A stretch of 64,000 nt of DNA. Source: Nonomuraea zeae (lineage in GTDB: Bacteria; Actinomycetota; Actinomycetes; Streptosporangiales; Streptosporangiaceae). The notes under the pieces were generated by a model, which made no database searches, had not been told where the DNA came from, and was given only the letters and a program-made list of their open reading frames with translations. Location of the stretch: positions 1-64,000 of the forward strand of contig NZ_VCKX01000012.1 of assembly GCF_005889725.1 (NCBI RefSeq), given 5' to 3'. Position numbers and translations under genes: made by a program. Numbering within the stretch: the stretch's first letter is position 1; the number at the start of each line of letters is the position of its first letter. Of the stretch, positions 1 through 8,046 are shown piece by piece.

Positions 1-2
1 GC

Positions 3-344
3 ATCCCCCGGCTCGGGCCGGGACGTCCCCGCACCCGGCCCGACAGCCTGACCGCGGACAAGGCCTACTCCTCCCGCGCCAACCGCGCCTACCTGCGCCG
101 CCGTAAGATCCGCCACACCATCCCCGAGCCGCGCGACCAACGCGCCCACCGGCGTCGGCGCGGCTCGGCCGGAGGACGGCCCACCGGCTTTGACGCCGAA
201 CGCTACAAGGGCAGGAACGTCGTCGAACGGGCGATCAACCGGCTGAAGAACTTCCGGGCCGTGGCCACGCGTTACGACAAACGCGCCTACATCTTTCGCG
301 GCACCGTCACCCTGGCAGCTCTGGTCATCTGGCTCCGCACCTGA
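3..344 (+). CDS. IS5-family transposase, C-terminal part (runs in from left edge)
   Basis: The frame is open from the window edge to the TGA at 342-344, about 113 codons. It shows the C-terminal part of a DDE transposase of the IS5/IS4 type: an LTADKAYSS stretch, a basic linker, then the YKGRNVVERAINRLKNF region. The Glu of VVER is the likely third catalytic acidic residue of the Y(2)R(3)E(6)K signature. The N-terminal half lies outside the window, so it cannot be said whether the element is intact. Its right terminal repeat follows directly at 346-363. Confidence 0.85.
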   Translation: MPRLGPGRPRTRPDSLTADKAYSSRANRAYLRRRKIRHTIPEPRDQRAHRRRRGSAGGRPTGFDAERYKGRNVVERAINRLKNFRAVATRYDKRAYIFRGTVTLAALVIWLRT

Positions 345-345
345 T

Positions 346-363
346 CTAAGAAACAGCTCTTAG
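346..363. repeat. Probable right end (terminal inverted repeat) of the IS5-like element
   Basis: CTAAGAAACAGCTCTTAG lies two bases after the transposase stop and has the form of an IS end. It overlaps the stop codon of the neighbouring lactonase gene (TTA at 360-362 on the + strand, read as TAA). The left end is outside the window, so the inverted-repeat pair and target duplication cannot be confirmed. Confidence 0.5.
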
Positions 364-1571
364 CCGAACGTTATGCAGTCCGGGTTCGGGACGGGCATGG
401 ACGTCCCGGTGTCCGCCAGCCGCCCGGACCGCGGATCGACGCCGAACAGGTTGACGGTGCTGCTCACCTGGTTCGCCACCAGCATCCACCGGCCGCCGCG
501 GTGGATCGTGAAGCTCCACGGCGACAGCCCGCCGCAGGGGATGCGCTGGACGAGCGTGAGCCGGCCGGTCGCCCGGTCGGCCGCGAACACGACGATGGTG
601 TTCTCCCCGCGACTCGAGGCGTAGACGAAGCGGCCGTCGCGGCTCATTCCCAGCTCGGCCGCACTCTTGGTGCCGGTGTACTCGGGTGAGTCGGTGGACA
701 CGCTCTGGCCGGGCGTGAGCTCTCCCGTCCTGGGGCTCCAGCCGAGGACCTGGAGGTCCGCCGTCAGCTCGTTCAGCAGGTAGAGGGTGCGGCCGTTGGG
801 GTGGAACAGCAGGCGGCGCGGACCCGAGCCCGGGCTCGCCGCGTAGAAGCGCGGGCCGGCCGGCCCGCCGGCGGACAGAACGCGCGTCCTGCGGTCGAAG
901 CGGTAGGCGAACACGCGGTCCGCGCCGAAGTCCGCGACCAGCGCGAACCGGCCGCTCGGGTCCACGGTCACGTGGTGCGGGTGCGGACCCGCCTGGCGGG
1001 GGTGCGGGCCCGAGCCGGTGTCCACCACGACGGACACCGGGGAGCCGAGCCCGCCGTCAGGCCGGATCGGCAGGGCCGCGACCAGGCCCGCCGCGAAGTT
1101 CGCCGCCAGCACGGTGCCCGAGGGTCGGTCCACCCCGATATAAGACAGGCCACCGGGCGTGCCGGCGCTGTCCGTGGTCGCCCGGCCGATCAGGTCGAGG
1201 GCGCCGCTCCCCCGGTCGATCCGGAACGCGGAGACGGTGCCGCCGCTGTCCCCGCTGCCCACGTAGAGAACCGGCTTCGACGGGTGTCTCGCCTGCCAGC
1301 TCGAATTCACCTGCGCCACGACTCCGGACGGGGTCAGCGTCGCGCCGTCCGGGTCGAACCGGGCGCCGTTCACCTGGGTGCCCCGCCAGGTGCCGATGTA
1401 GAGCCGCTCCGCCGTCGTGCCGGCCGCCGCCTCGGCGCCGCGCGCGCCGGCGAGCGCCCCCACGGCCGCCGCGGCGGTGGACAGCACCGTTCGCAGAGCC
1501 GTTCTCCGGGACGGCCGCCAGGCGGATCCGGACGGCGAAGCCTCGGTTTCGATGTGTTCTGAGTCCCACAT
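360..1571 (-). CDS. Tat-exported lactonase-family beta-propeller protein
   Basis: A 403-residue protein of the lactonase family (PF10282; 6-phosphogluconolactonase YbhE/Pgl-like seven-bladed propeller). The N-terminus has a twin-arginine signal (PSRRTALRTVLS, then an Ala-rich stretch ending near AEA), so the mature protein should act outside the membrane. Typical blade motifs include GPHPHHVTVDPSGRF, RLLFHPNGRTLYLLNE and PWSFTIHRGGRWM. I chose ATG 1571 because GAGAGG lies about 10 bases upstream and the Tat signal follows; a longer in-frame start at 1643 has no obvious site. The substrate cannot be read from sequence. It is divergent from the aromatic-acid operon and may act on a lactone linked to it. 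Its stop codon lies inside the IS end. Confidence 0.85.
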   Translation of the reverse strand: MWDSEHIETEASPSGSAWRPSRRTALRTVLSTAAAAVGALAGARGAEAAAGTTAERLYIGTWRGTQVNGARFDPDGATLTPSGVVAQVNSSWQARHPSKPVLYVGSGDSGGTVSAFRIDRGSGALDLIGRATTDSAGTPGGLSYIGVDRPSGTVLAANFAAGLVAALPIRPDGGLGSPVSVVVDTGSGPHPRQAGPHPHHVTVDPSGRFALVADFGADRVFAYRFDRRTRVLSAGGPAGPRFYAASPGSGPRRLLFHPNGRTLYLLNELTADLQVLGWSPRTGELTPGQSVSTDSPEYTGTKSAAELGMSRDGRFVYASSRGENTIVVFAADRATGRLTLVQRIPCGGLSPWSFTIHRGGRWMLVANQVSSTVNLFGVDPRSGRLADTGTSMPVPNPDCITFG

Positions 1572-1766
1572 TGGCGGCTGACCTCTCTGTTCGCGAAGAA
1601 CACCTGTCGAGGACCAGCCGTGCGAACGCCAGACGCCAACCACGTAGTGCCACAGTCTGGGCCAGCCGCGGCCGATCGTCCAGAGCTGCCGCCGATCTCA
1701 TGGTTGCATCCGGCGCAACGTAAGGTTTCGCGATCGTCGCCCGGCGCGGAAGAGCAGGCCGTGCAC

Positions 1767-1783
1767 TGATTGTTGGACAATCA
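1767..1783. promoter_or_regulatory. Likely GntR operator (site 1)
   Basis: TGATTGT-TGG-ACAATCA is a perfect inverted repeat with 7-base arms. The TTGT-N3-ACAA core matches the general pattern of operators bound by FCD-type GntR repressors. One such regulator is encoded in the operon at 12156-12974. The position upstream of the first operon gene is what autoregulated catabolic control needs. Confidence 0.6.
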
Positions 1784-1845
1784 GCCAAGTCCATGTTGCA
1801 GACTCTTGTAGTTATGAGTCGGCACTGTTACGTTTCGTTCATCGC

Positions 1846-1856
1846 TTGTCGGACAA
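1846..1856. promoter_or_regulatory. Likely GntR operator (site 2)
   Basis: TTGT-CGG-ACAA repeats the core of site 1, with 79 bases between the two starts. The arms are only four bases, so alone it would be weak evidence. The shared core and spacing in one intergenic region make a pair of sites likely. Confidence 0.5.
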
Positions 1857-2013
1857 TCCATGAACAGAGCGGCAGGCGATCGGACCGGCGTGCGAACGCC
1901 GGACACACCAGCCACGCATCAGCGCATCAGCGACTGCGTGTCCGAGGGACGCCACCCGGACACGCGCACACAACTTCCCTACCCGCCGTTCCCGGCGGTC
2001 AAGGAGGCACACG

Positions 2014-2817
2014 TTGTCGAACAACCCTCTCGCCCCCCATCCGGACGCACTCCGCTTCGAGCACGTCACCCTAGAGTTCCCCGGTGCCCACCGGCCGGCC
2101 ATCGAGGACGTATCGTTCCAGGTCGGGCGCGGCAAGTTCGTCGCCGTGATCGGGCCCAGCGGGTGCGGCAAGAGCACCCTGCTCAACCTGGCCGCGGGGC
2201 TGCTCTTCCCGGCACAGGGCGAGGTGCACTTCAACGGCGCGCCGGTCACGGGGGTCAACTCCGAGGCCGCGTACGTCACCCAGCAGGCCAACCTGCTCCC
2301 CTGGCTGAGCGTGCGGGCCAACATCGGCCTGGCGCTGAAGTTCCGCAAGGTCCCGAAGGAGGAGCGGAACGCGCGGATCCAGCACTGGATCAAGATGGTC
2401 GGTCTCACCGGGTTCGAGGACCACTTCCCCCGGGAGCTGTCCGGCGGCATGCAGAAACGCGTCTCGATCGCGCGAGCGCTGATCTACGAGCCGTCGATCG
2501 TGCTGATGGACGAGCCCTTCGGCCCGCTGGACGCCATCACCCGGCTCAGGCTCCAGCAGGACCTGCTCAACCTCTGGCAGGAGGAGCGCGGCACGCTCGT
2601 TTTCGTCACGCACGACCTGAACGAGGCGATCTACCTGGCCGACGAGGTCATCGTGATGTCCGACGGGCCGGGCACGATCCGCCGCGTCCTGCCGGTCCCG
2701 TTCGAGCGCCCGCGCCAGATCAGCTCTCTCGTCGAGTCGCCGGAGTTCGCCGAGCTCTACAACGACCTCTGGAGCCTGTTCAGCTCCGAGACGCAGACCG
2801 CGGACACCACGGCGTGA
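2014..2817 (+). CDS. ABC importer ATPase, nitrate/sulfonate/taurine type
   Basis: A 267-residue ATP-binding subunit of the SsuB/TauB/NrtD type, energising uptake with the permease and binding protein at the far end of the operon. Walker A is GPSGCGKST (about residues 47-55). It is followed by the Q-loop (YVTQQANLLPW), signature LSGGMQKR, Walker B VLMDEPFGPLDA and the switch His in FVTHD. The start is TTG at 2014, set by AAGGAGG at 2001-2007, six bases upstream; no ATG fits. It is the first gene of the operon. The organic-acid substrate is inferred from the neighbours only. Confidence 0.9.
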   Translation: MSNNPLAPHPDALRFEHVTLEFPGAHRPAIEDVSFQVGRGKFVAVIGPSGCGKSTLLNLAAGLLFPAQGEVHFNGAPVTGVNSEAAYVTQQANLLPWLSVRANIGLALKFRKVPKEERNARIQHWIKMVGLTGFEDHFPRELSGGMQKRVSIARALIYEPSIVLMDEPFGPLDAITRLRLQQDLLNLWQEERGTLVFVTHDLNEAIYLADEVIVMSDGPGTIRRVLPVPFERPRQISSLVESPEFAELYNDLWSLFSSETQTADTTA

Positions 2818-2851
2818 GGGCCGGCCGAGCCGCCGAGCGAGGGCGGCGGCA

Positions 2852-3481
2852 TTGATATCGATCACGGAAGAGATCGCCGTCCCGAGTCCCCCGGCCCGCG
2901 TGTGGGAGGTCATCTCGAACCCGGCCGACGTCGTGTCCTGCATCAGCGGCGCCGTGCTCGGGGCAGCCCACGACGACGGCTCGTTCGACGGGACGCTGGT
3001 CGTCAAGTTCGGCGCCGTACGCGTCAGGTTCGCCGCCCGGGTCACCCTCGACCTGGCCGCGGACGAACGCGAAGGCCGCCTGTCGGCGCGCGGCCGGGAC
3101 GGCCAGCGGGCCACCCGCTTCACCGCGGACGCCACGTTCCGGGTGGCGCAGGCCGGGCCGGGCCAGGCGCGGGTGAGTGTGAGCGGCGAGATCACCATCA
3201 ACGGCAAGCTCGCCTCGCTGGTCGAGTCGGGCGCCGGAGCCGTCGTCACGCGGATGACGAAGGAGTTCTCCGACCAGCTGGTCCAGCGCTGCGCCGGTCC
3301 GGCGGCCGAAGCGACCGGCAGGACCGAAGCGACCGCGGCGACCGCGGCGACCGCGGCGACCGCGGCGACCGGCCCGACCGGCACGGCCGAAGCGAGCACC
3401 GGTCTGTTCGGCCGGTTGCGGGCCTGGTGGGCGCGGCTTCTGGAGCGACGCCGGCCCGCCGGCAGCGGAGGCCGGCGTTGA
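2852..3481 (+). CDS. SRPBCC / CoxG-family protein
   Basis: A 209-residue protein whose first 145 or so residues match the CoxG branch of the SRPBCC (START-like) fold: ITEEIAVPSPPARVWEVI at the start, the central VVKFGAVRVRF strand and the GEITINGKLASLVESG region. CoxG proteins are known around CO dehydrogenase-type hydroxylases, sometimes as membrane recruiters, but other SRPBCC proteins bind aromatic ligands. No CO dehydrogenase genes are here. The C-terminus is a Thr/Ala/Glu linker with a 9-bp tandem repeat, ending in a short basic, tryptophan-containing tail (residues about 180-209). The start is TTG 2852 with a weak GAGGG upstream; the start is less certain than the family. Confidence 0.75.
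   Translation: MISITEEIAVPSPPARVWEVISNPADVVSCISGAVLGAAHDDGSFDGTLVVKFGAVRVRFAARVTLDLAADEREGRLSARGRDGQRATRFTADATFRVAQAGPGQARVSVSGEITINGKLASLVESGAGAVVTRMTKEFSDQLVQRCAGPAAEATGRTEATAATAATAATAATGPTGTAEASTGLFGRLRAWWARLLERRRPAGSGGRR
3331..3366 (+). repeat. Four copies of a 9-bp tandem repeat inside the CoxG-like gene
   Basis: GACCGCGGC is repeated four times without change, adding in-frame Ala-Thr-Ala units to the linker of the CoxG-like protein. Because the unit is a multiple of three, copy-number changes would lengthen or shorten the linker without a frameshift. Confidence 0.9.
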
Positions 3482-3524
3482 TCCCCACCCAGGCAATCAC
3501 GAGAGCAGTCGAAGGAGGCGGGAA

Positions 3525-4385
3525 GTGGCAATGCCCAGGCTGAACAGGGTGATCGGCGGCTTGGCGGCGGGAGAGCACGTCTTCGCGTCCTTCTGCGCGC
3601 CGGATCCGGCGGCCGCGGTCGAATTCAGCACCACCGACTATGACGGCCTGGTCCTGGAGACCGAGCACAAGCCGTGGGACGTCATCGCGCTCCGGGACAG
3701 CCTGCAGTACCTGCTGAACCGGCGCCAGATCTTCACCGCCGGCAGCCTCGCGGCCCCGGTCACCCCCTTGGTGCGGATCCCCGCCAACGGCGGCGAGAAA
3801 TCCCAGTGGCACGCCAAGCAGGCCCTGGACCTGGGCGCGTACGGCATCGTGTGGCCGCACGTCACCTCGGTGGCGGAGGCGTACAACGCGGTCGCGGCCT
3901 GCCGCTACCCGCGGCTGCCCGGCACCCCGCGCCACGAGCCCGCCGGTCTGCGCGGCGACAGCCCGGCCGCGGCGGCGCGCTACTGGGGCGTGTCGAACCA
4001 GGAGTACTACGCCAGGAGCGACGTGTGGCCGCTCGACCCGGACGGCGAGATTCTCGTCGCCGTCATGATCGAGGACCAGCGCGGCATCGAGAACCTGCCG
4101 GACATCCTCGACCAGGTCCCGGGCATCGGCCTGGTCCTGCCCGGCGAGGGCGACCTGAGCCAGGAGCTGGGGGTGCCCCGCCAGTACGACCACCCGCGCG
4201 TCATGGAGTCCAAGCGCCGCATCCTCGACGTCTGCGCCGAACGCGGGGTCGCCGTCGGCCATCCCCACGTCACGGCCGACAACGTCAAGCAGGTGATCGA
4301 GGACGGCTACCGGTTCCTGATGACGGCCCCCGTGCGCTCGTACCCGGGTCTCGACCTGGGCCGCGCCCTGACCGGCCGAGCCTGA
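3525..4385 (+). CDS. HpcH/HpaI-type aldolase
   Basis: A 286-residue class II aldolase of the HpcH/HpaI/citrate-lyase-beta family (PF03328). These enzymes cleave 4-hydroxy-2-oxo acids to pyruvate or a related oxo acid using a divalent metal. Visible family features are DGLVLETEHKPWD (catalytic His segment), the substrate-binding Arg in PLVRIPANG, GAYGIVWPHV, and the metal-binding acids in VAVMIEDQRGIENL and GEGDLSQELG. The start is GTG 3525, after AAGGAGG at 3512-3518. It lies 14 bases before a LigJ-like hydratase gene. In the protocatechuate/gallate 4,5-cleavage pathway such a hydratase makes a 4-hydroxy-2-oxo acid that an aldolase splits, so this pair fits that lower pathway. Confidence 0.85.
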   Translation: MAMPRLNRVIGGLAAGEHVFASFCAPDPAAAVEFSTTDYDGLVLETEHKPWDVIALRDSLQYLLNRRQIFTAGSLAAPVTPLVRIPANGGEKSQWHAKQALDLGAYGIVWPHVTSVAEAYNAVAACRYPRLPGTPRHEPAGLRGDSPAAAARYWGVSNQEYYARSDVWPLDPDGEILVAVMIEDQRGIENLPDILDQVPGIGLVLPGEGDLSQELGVPRQYDHPRVMESKRRILDVCAERGVAVGHPHVTADNVKQVIEDGYRFLMTAPVRSYPGLDLGRALTGRA

Positions 4386-4399
4386 CGAGGAGACCTTTC

Positions 4400-5440
4400 A
4401 TGATCATCGACTGTCACGGCCACTTCACCACCGCCCCTCCCGCGCTCGGCGAGTGGCGGGAACGGCAGATCCGGGCGTTCGAGGAGTCGGGCGAGCGGGT
4501 GTCGCCCGGCGAGCTGCGCATCACCGACGACGAGATCAGGACCGCCATCGAGCAGGGCCAGCTCAAGCTGCAGCAAGAGCGCGGCACGGACCTCACGCTC
4601 TTCTCCCCCGGAGCCGGGAAGATGGCCCACCACTACGGCGACGAGCGGACCAGCCTGGACTGGTCCCGGGTCAGCAACGACCTGATCGCCCGCGTGTGCG
4701 CGCTCTTCCCCGGCAAGTTCGTCGGCGTGTGCCAGCTGCCCCAGTCGCCGGGCGCCGCCCTCGCCGCCTCGGTCCGCAACAGCGTGGCCGAGCTGGAACG
4801 CTGCGTCGAAGAGCTGGGATTCGTCGGCTGCCTGCTCAACCCGGACCCCTCCGACGGCTTCTGGCAGGCGCCCCCGCTGACCGACCGGGTGTACTACCCG
4901 CTCTACGAGAAGCTGACCGAGCTCGATGTGCCGGCCATGATCCACGTCGCGATGTCGCGGAACCCGGCTCTGCAGGGCACCTGCGCCCACTATCTCAACG
5001 GCGACACCGCGGCGTTCATGCAGCTGTGCCAGTCGGAGCTGTTCCAGGACTTCCCCACCCTGAAGCTCATCCTGCCGCACGGCGGCGGCGCCGTCCCCTA
5101 CCACTGGGGCCGGTACCGGGGCTTCCTGCTGGACCAGGGCCGCCCACCGCTGGAGGAGGCGGTGCTGCGCAACGTCTTCTTCGACACCTGCGTGTACCAC
5201 CGGCGGGGGCTGGAACTCCTGGTGGACGTCATCCCCACGGCCAACGTGCTGTTCGCCTCGGAGATGATCGGCGCCGTCCGCGCCGTGGACCCCGAGACCG
5301 GGCGGCGCTTCGACGACACCAAGTACCTCCTCGACTCCATCCCGGCCCTGGACGGCACCGCCCGTCAGGCGGTGTACGGCGGCAACGCGCTGCGCGTGTT
5401 CGGGCGGCTGGAGGGCGTGCTGAAAGGGACCATGAAGTGA
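4400..5440 (+). CDS. Amidohydrolase, LigJ-like (4-oxalomesaconate hydratase-like)
   Basis: A 346-residue amidohydrolase-2 family protein (PF04909). The opening MIIDCHGHFTTAP supplies the metal-binding H-x-H. MIHVAMS, LILPHGGGAVPYHWGR and the later segment around FASEMIGAV contain other active-site positions of the family. The N-terminus and the PHGGGAVPYHWGR segment strongly resemble LigJ, which hydrates 4-oxalomesaconate in 4,5-cleavage of protocatechuate or gallate; related members are ACMSD-type decarboxylases. The start is ATG 4400 with GAGGAGA about seven bases upstream. The stop overlaps the GTG of the next gene. The specific hydratase role is inferred from similarity by eye and from the aldolase next door. 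Confidence 0.75.
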   Translation: MIIDCHGHFTTAPPALGEWRERQIRAFEESGERVSPGELRITDDEIRTAIEQGQLKLQQERGTDLTLFSPGAGKMAHHYGDERTSLDWSRVSNDLIARVCALFPGKFVGVCQLPQSPGAALAASVRNSVAELERCVEELGFVGCLLNPDPSDGFWQAPPLTDRVYYPLYEKLTELDVPAMIHVAMSRNPALQGTCAHYLNGDTAAFMQLCQSELFQDFPTLKLILPHGGGAVPYHWGRYRGFLLDQGRPPLEEAVLRNVFFDTCVYHRRGLELLVDVIPTANVLFASEMIGAVRAVDPETGRRFDDTKYLLDSIPALDGTARQAVYGGNALRVFGRLEGVLKGTMK

Positions 5441-7080
5441 AGGTTTACGAGCTACTCGCCCAGGCGTTCGTCGCGGAGGGCACGAGCGACGTCTTCGGCA
5501 TGATGGGCGATGCCAACATGCACTGGATGAACGCCCTCGCCCGGCGCGGCGTGCGGCTGTACGAGGTGCGGCACGAGGGCTCCGGCCTGGGCATGGCCGA
5601 CGGGTGGGCGCGGACGGCCGGGCGGCCGGGCGTCGTGACGACCACCAGCGGGCCGGGCGTCGCCCAGCTCGCCACCTCGATGATCGTGGCGAGCCGGGCG
5701 CGCACCCCGCTGGTCGCCTTCTGCGGTGAGACGGCCTGGGGCGACCAGGGCGCCGTGCAGTACCTGGACCAGCGGCGCTTCGCCGCCGCGATCGAGTGCG
5801 GCTTCGTGCACGTGTCCCGGGCCGACCTGGCGGAGGAGGCCGTGCAGCGGGCCTTCTACCTCGCGCGCACCGACTCCCGGCCGATCATGCTCAGCGCGCC
5901 GATCGACGTCCAGAAGCAGGAGTGCGAGGACGGCGACCACTACGTCCCCTCCACCGACCTCATCCCGCACGTGCGCTCGCTGCCCGACCCGGCGGCGATC
6001 GAGGCGGCCCGCGACATCATCCGCACGAGCAAGCGCGTGGTCATCATCGCCGGTCGTGGGGCGCGCCGCGCGGAGGCCGGCGAGCAGATCCTGCGGCTGC
6101 AGGCGCAGACCGGCGCCCTGCTGGCCACCACCCTGCAGGCGAAGAACTGGCTGTGCGGCGACACCGACTACCACGTGGGCATCGCCGGCCTGTACGGCAA
6201 CAAGACCGCGATGGAGCTGCTGCAGGAGGCCGACTGCGTGATCGCGGTGGGCGCCAGCCTGAACCACTACACGATCGAGCACGGCTACCTGTTCCCGGAC
6301 GCCCGGTACATCCAGATCGACACGGCTCCGCACATCGTCATGGGCAACGGCGCGGTGGCGGACTCCTACATCAGGGCCGACGCGGTCACCGCCCTCACCG
6401 AGCTGAGCCAGGCGCTGGAAGGCCGGGCCGAGGGCTACCACACCGCCGAGGTGTTGCACCGGCTGACCGCCCCGCTGGTGGCCCCCGCGGAGTTCCGCGA
6501 CGAGCCTGGCCGGATGGACCCGCGCGAGGTGATCCACGTCCTGGACGAGGAGATCCCCGGCGACATCGGCCTGGTCCTGGGCAGCGGCCACCAGACCGAC
6601 TTCGGCACCATGCTCTTCCAGCGCTCGCGCGAGGTCCTGTCGAACTACGGCATGTTCGGCGCCATCGGCCAGGCTCCGCTGCTGACCATCGGGTCCATCG
6701 TGGCCGACGGCAACCGGCCCGCCTTCGTGGTCGAGGGCGACGCCAGCTTCCTGATGCACCTGCCGGAGTTCGAGACCGCCTGCCGCTACGGCATCCCGAT
6801 CCTGGTCGTCGTCATGAACGACGAGGGCCTGGGCGCCGAGTACCACAAGGCGGCGGCCGCCGGCCTGGACCCGCAGCTCGCGGTGATCCCGACGCCGGAG
6901 CTGGGCCCGGTCGCGGTGGCGCTCGGCGGCGGCGGGGCCACCGTCCGGACCGCCGACCAGTTGCGCGCCGCCCTCGCGGAGTACGTACGCGCCCCCCGCC
7001 CCACCGTGATCGACGTCCGGATCACCCGGAACGTGGTCAGCGTTCCCTACCGCCGGCTCCTGCACGGCGAGGACGTGTGA
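5437..7080 (+). CDS. Thiamine-diphosphate-dependent enzyme (acetolactate synthase / benzoylformate decarboxylase type)
   Basis: A 547-residue ThDP enzyme with the three expected domains. The N-terminal PYR domain has the activating Glu in YEVRHEGSGLGMADG; the middle domain starts near RVVIIAGRGA. The C-terminal PP domain carries the cofactor motif running from GDASFLMHLPEFETA to VVVMND. Length and order match the acetolactate synthase/benzoylformate decarboxylase superfamily, which decarboxylates 2-oxo acids or joins them to aldehydes. The start is GTG 5437, overlapping the previous stop as GTGA, which indicates coupled translation. In this operon it could decarboxylate an aromatic oxo acid or process the aldolase product. 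The exact reaction cannot be assigned. Confidence 0.85.
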   Translation: MKVYELLAQAFVAEGTSDVFGMMGDANMHWMNALARRGVRLYEVRHEGSGLGMADGWARTAGRPGVVTTTSGPGVAQLATSMIVASRARTPLVAFCGETAWGDQGAVQYLDQRRFAAAIECGFVHVSRADLAEEAVQRAFYLARTDSRPIMLSAPIDVQKQECEDGDHYVPSTDLIPHVRSLPDPAAIEAARDIIRTSKRVVIIAGRGARRAEAGEQILRLQAQTGALLATTLQAKNWLCGDTDYHVGIAGLYGNKTAMELLQEADCVIAVGASLNHYTIEHGYLFPDARYIQIDTAPHIVMGNGAVADSYIRADAVTALTELSQALEGRAEGYHTAEVLHRLTAPLVAPAEFRDEPGRMDPREVIHVLDEEIPGDIGLVLGSGHQTDFGTMLFQRSREVLSNYGMFGAIGQAPLLTIGSIVADGNRPAFVVEGDASFLMHLPEFETACRYGIPILVVVMNDEGLGAEYHKAAAAGLDPQLAVIPTPELGPVAVALGGGGATVRTADQLRAALAEYVRAPRPTVIDVRITRNVVSVPYRRLLHGEDV

Positions 7081-7081
7081 G

Positions 7082-7972
7082 ATGGCGGCGCTGACGGTCC
7101 TGCTGGGCGACTACCCGCACACGCGCCCGCTCAAGGACGGGACGCTCGCCGTGGCGGGCGTGGACTGCCGGTTCGCCAGCTCGTCCCCGCTGTACCCCGC
7201 CTTCGCCCGCATGGTGCGCGACCTGGAGTTCGACGTGTGCGAGCTGGCGCTGGCGACCTACCTCCAGGCGCGGGAGGCGGGCGTACCGATCACCCTGCTG
7301 CCCGTGGTGCTGATCGGCGGCACCCACCACCGCTCGCTCACCCGCCTGCCCGGCGGCCCCGCGCTCGCCCCCGGCGAGCTCGCGGGGCAGCGGGTCGGGG
7401 TGCGCTCCTACAGCCAGACCACGGGCCTGTGGGTCCGCGGCATCCTGCGCGAGCAGTACGGCGTCGAAGCCTCCGACGTCACCTGGGTCACCACGGAAGA
7501 GCCCCACGTACGGCACTACCGGGAGCCCGCGTACGTGACGCGGTCATCGGCCGGGCAGGTCGCCGACCTGCTGCGCGACGGCGAGGTGGCGGCCGCCGTG
7601 CTCGGCCCGCGCGCGATCGGCGGCCAGGGCGCGGGCCTGGTCCCGGTCATCCCGGACGCCCACGACGCGGAGCGCGCGTGGCTGGACCACCACGGTTTCG
7701 TCCCGGCCAACCACCTGGTCGTGGTCCGCGACGACGTGTTGCGCGCGGACCCGGACGCGGTACGCGCGCTGTACCACGCCCTGGCGGACGCGATCGGCGC
7801 CACCGCGGACCGTCGCGACGATTCACCGGCGGGCCGCGCGGTCGCGGCCGGCTGGAGCGAGCAGCTGGCCGGCTGCCTGGACCTGGCCGCCCGGTACGCC
7901 CTCGAACAGGAGCTCGTGCGCGCGCCGATCGACCTCGCCGCCATCGAGAAGGAAGCGGCCTTCCTCACATGA
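7082..7972 (+). CDS. 4,5-dihydroxyphthalate decarboxylase-like protein (paralogue 1)
   Basis: A 296-residue protein of the Pht5 family: non-oxidative decarboxylases with a type-2 periplasmic-binding-protein fold but no signal peptide. Diagnostic features are LGDYPHT near the start, RMVRDLEFDVCELALATYL, GVRSYSQTTGLWVRGIL and HHGFVPANHLVVV. The known Pht5 reaction converts 4,5-dihydroxyphthalate to protocatechuate and CO2. The start is ATG 7082, one base after the upstream stop, with GAGGA about eight bases before it. It is one of three paralogues in the operon (also 9245-10111 and 10190-11212). Substrate preference is not readable. Confidence 0.8.
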   Translation: MAALTVLLGDYPHTRPLKDGTLAVAGVDCRFASSSPLYPAFARMVRDLEFDVCELALATYLQAREAGVPITLLPVVLIGGTHHRSLTRLPGGPALAPGELAGQRVGVRSYSQTTGLWVRGILREQYGVEASDVTWVTTEEPHVRHYREPAYVTRSSAGQVADLLRDGEVAAAVLGPRAIGGQGAGLVPVIPDAHDAERAWLDHHGFVPANHLVVVRDDVLRADPDAVRALYHALADAIGATADRRDDSPAGRAVAAGWSEQLAGCLDLAARYALEQELVRAPIDLAAIEKEAAFLT

Positions 7973-8046
7973 GGGCTCAGGACATGCCCGCGGCGGCGAG
8001 CGCGGGCGGGCCGCAGGACGAGACAGCAGCACGAAGGGAGGCGGCG

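Larger units (their letters stand above)
1572..2013. other. Divergent control region between the lactonase and the catabolic operon
   Basis: No credible gene is seen in these 442 bases. They hold two palindromes of the GntR type (1767-1783 and 1846-1856) and a GACTC-N10-GAGTC inverted repeat at 1801-1820. The ribosome-binding site AAGGAGG at 2001-2007 serves the first operon gene. The promoters of both divergent transcripts presumably lie here, but I see no convincing -35/-10 pair. Confidence 0.6.

Noticed and set aside
3331-3366. Possible CRISPR or minisatellite array
   Set aside because: The repeats are direct, contiguous, codon-length multiples inside genes. There are no spacers and no cas genes.
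5452-7065. Minus-strand open frame opposite the ThDP gene
   Set aside because: Repetitive Gly/Val/Asp/Arg text with no family. The plus strand encodes a full ThDP enzyme with its motifs in order.
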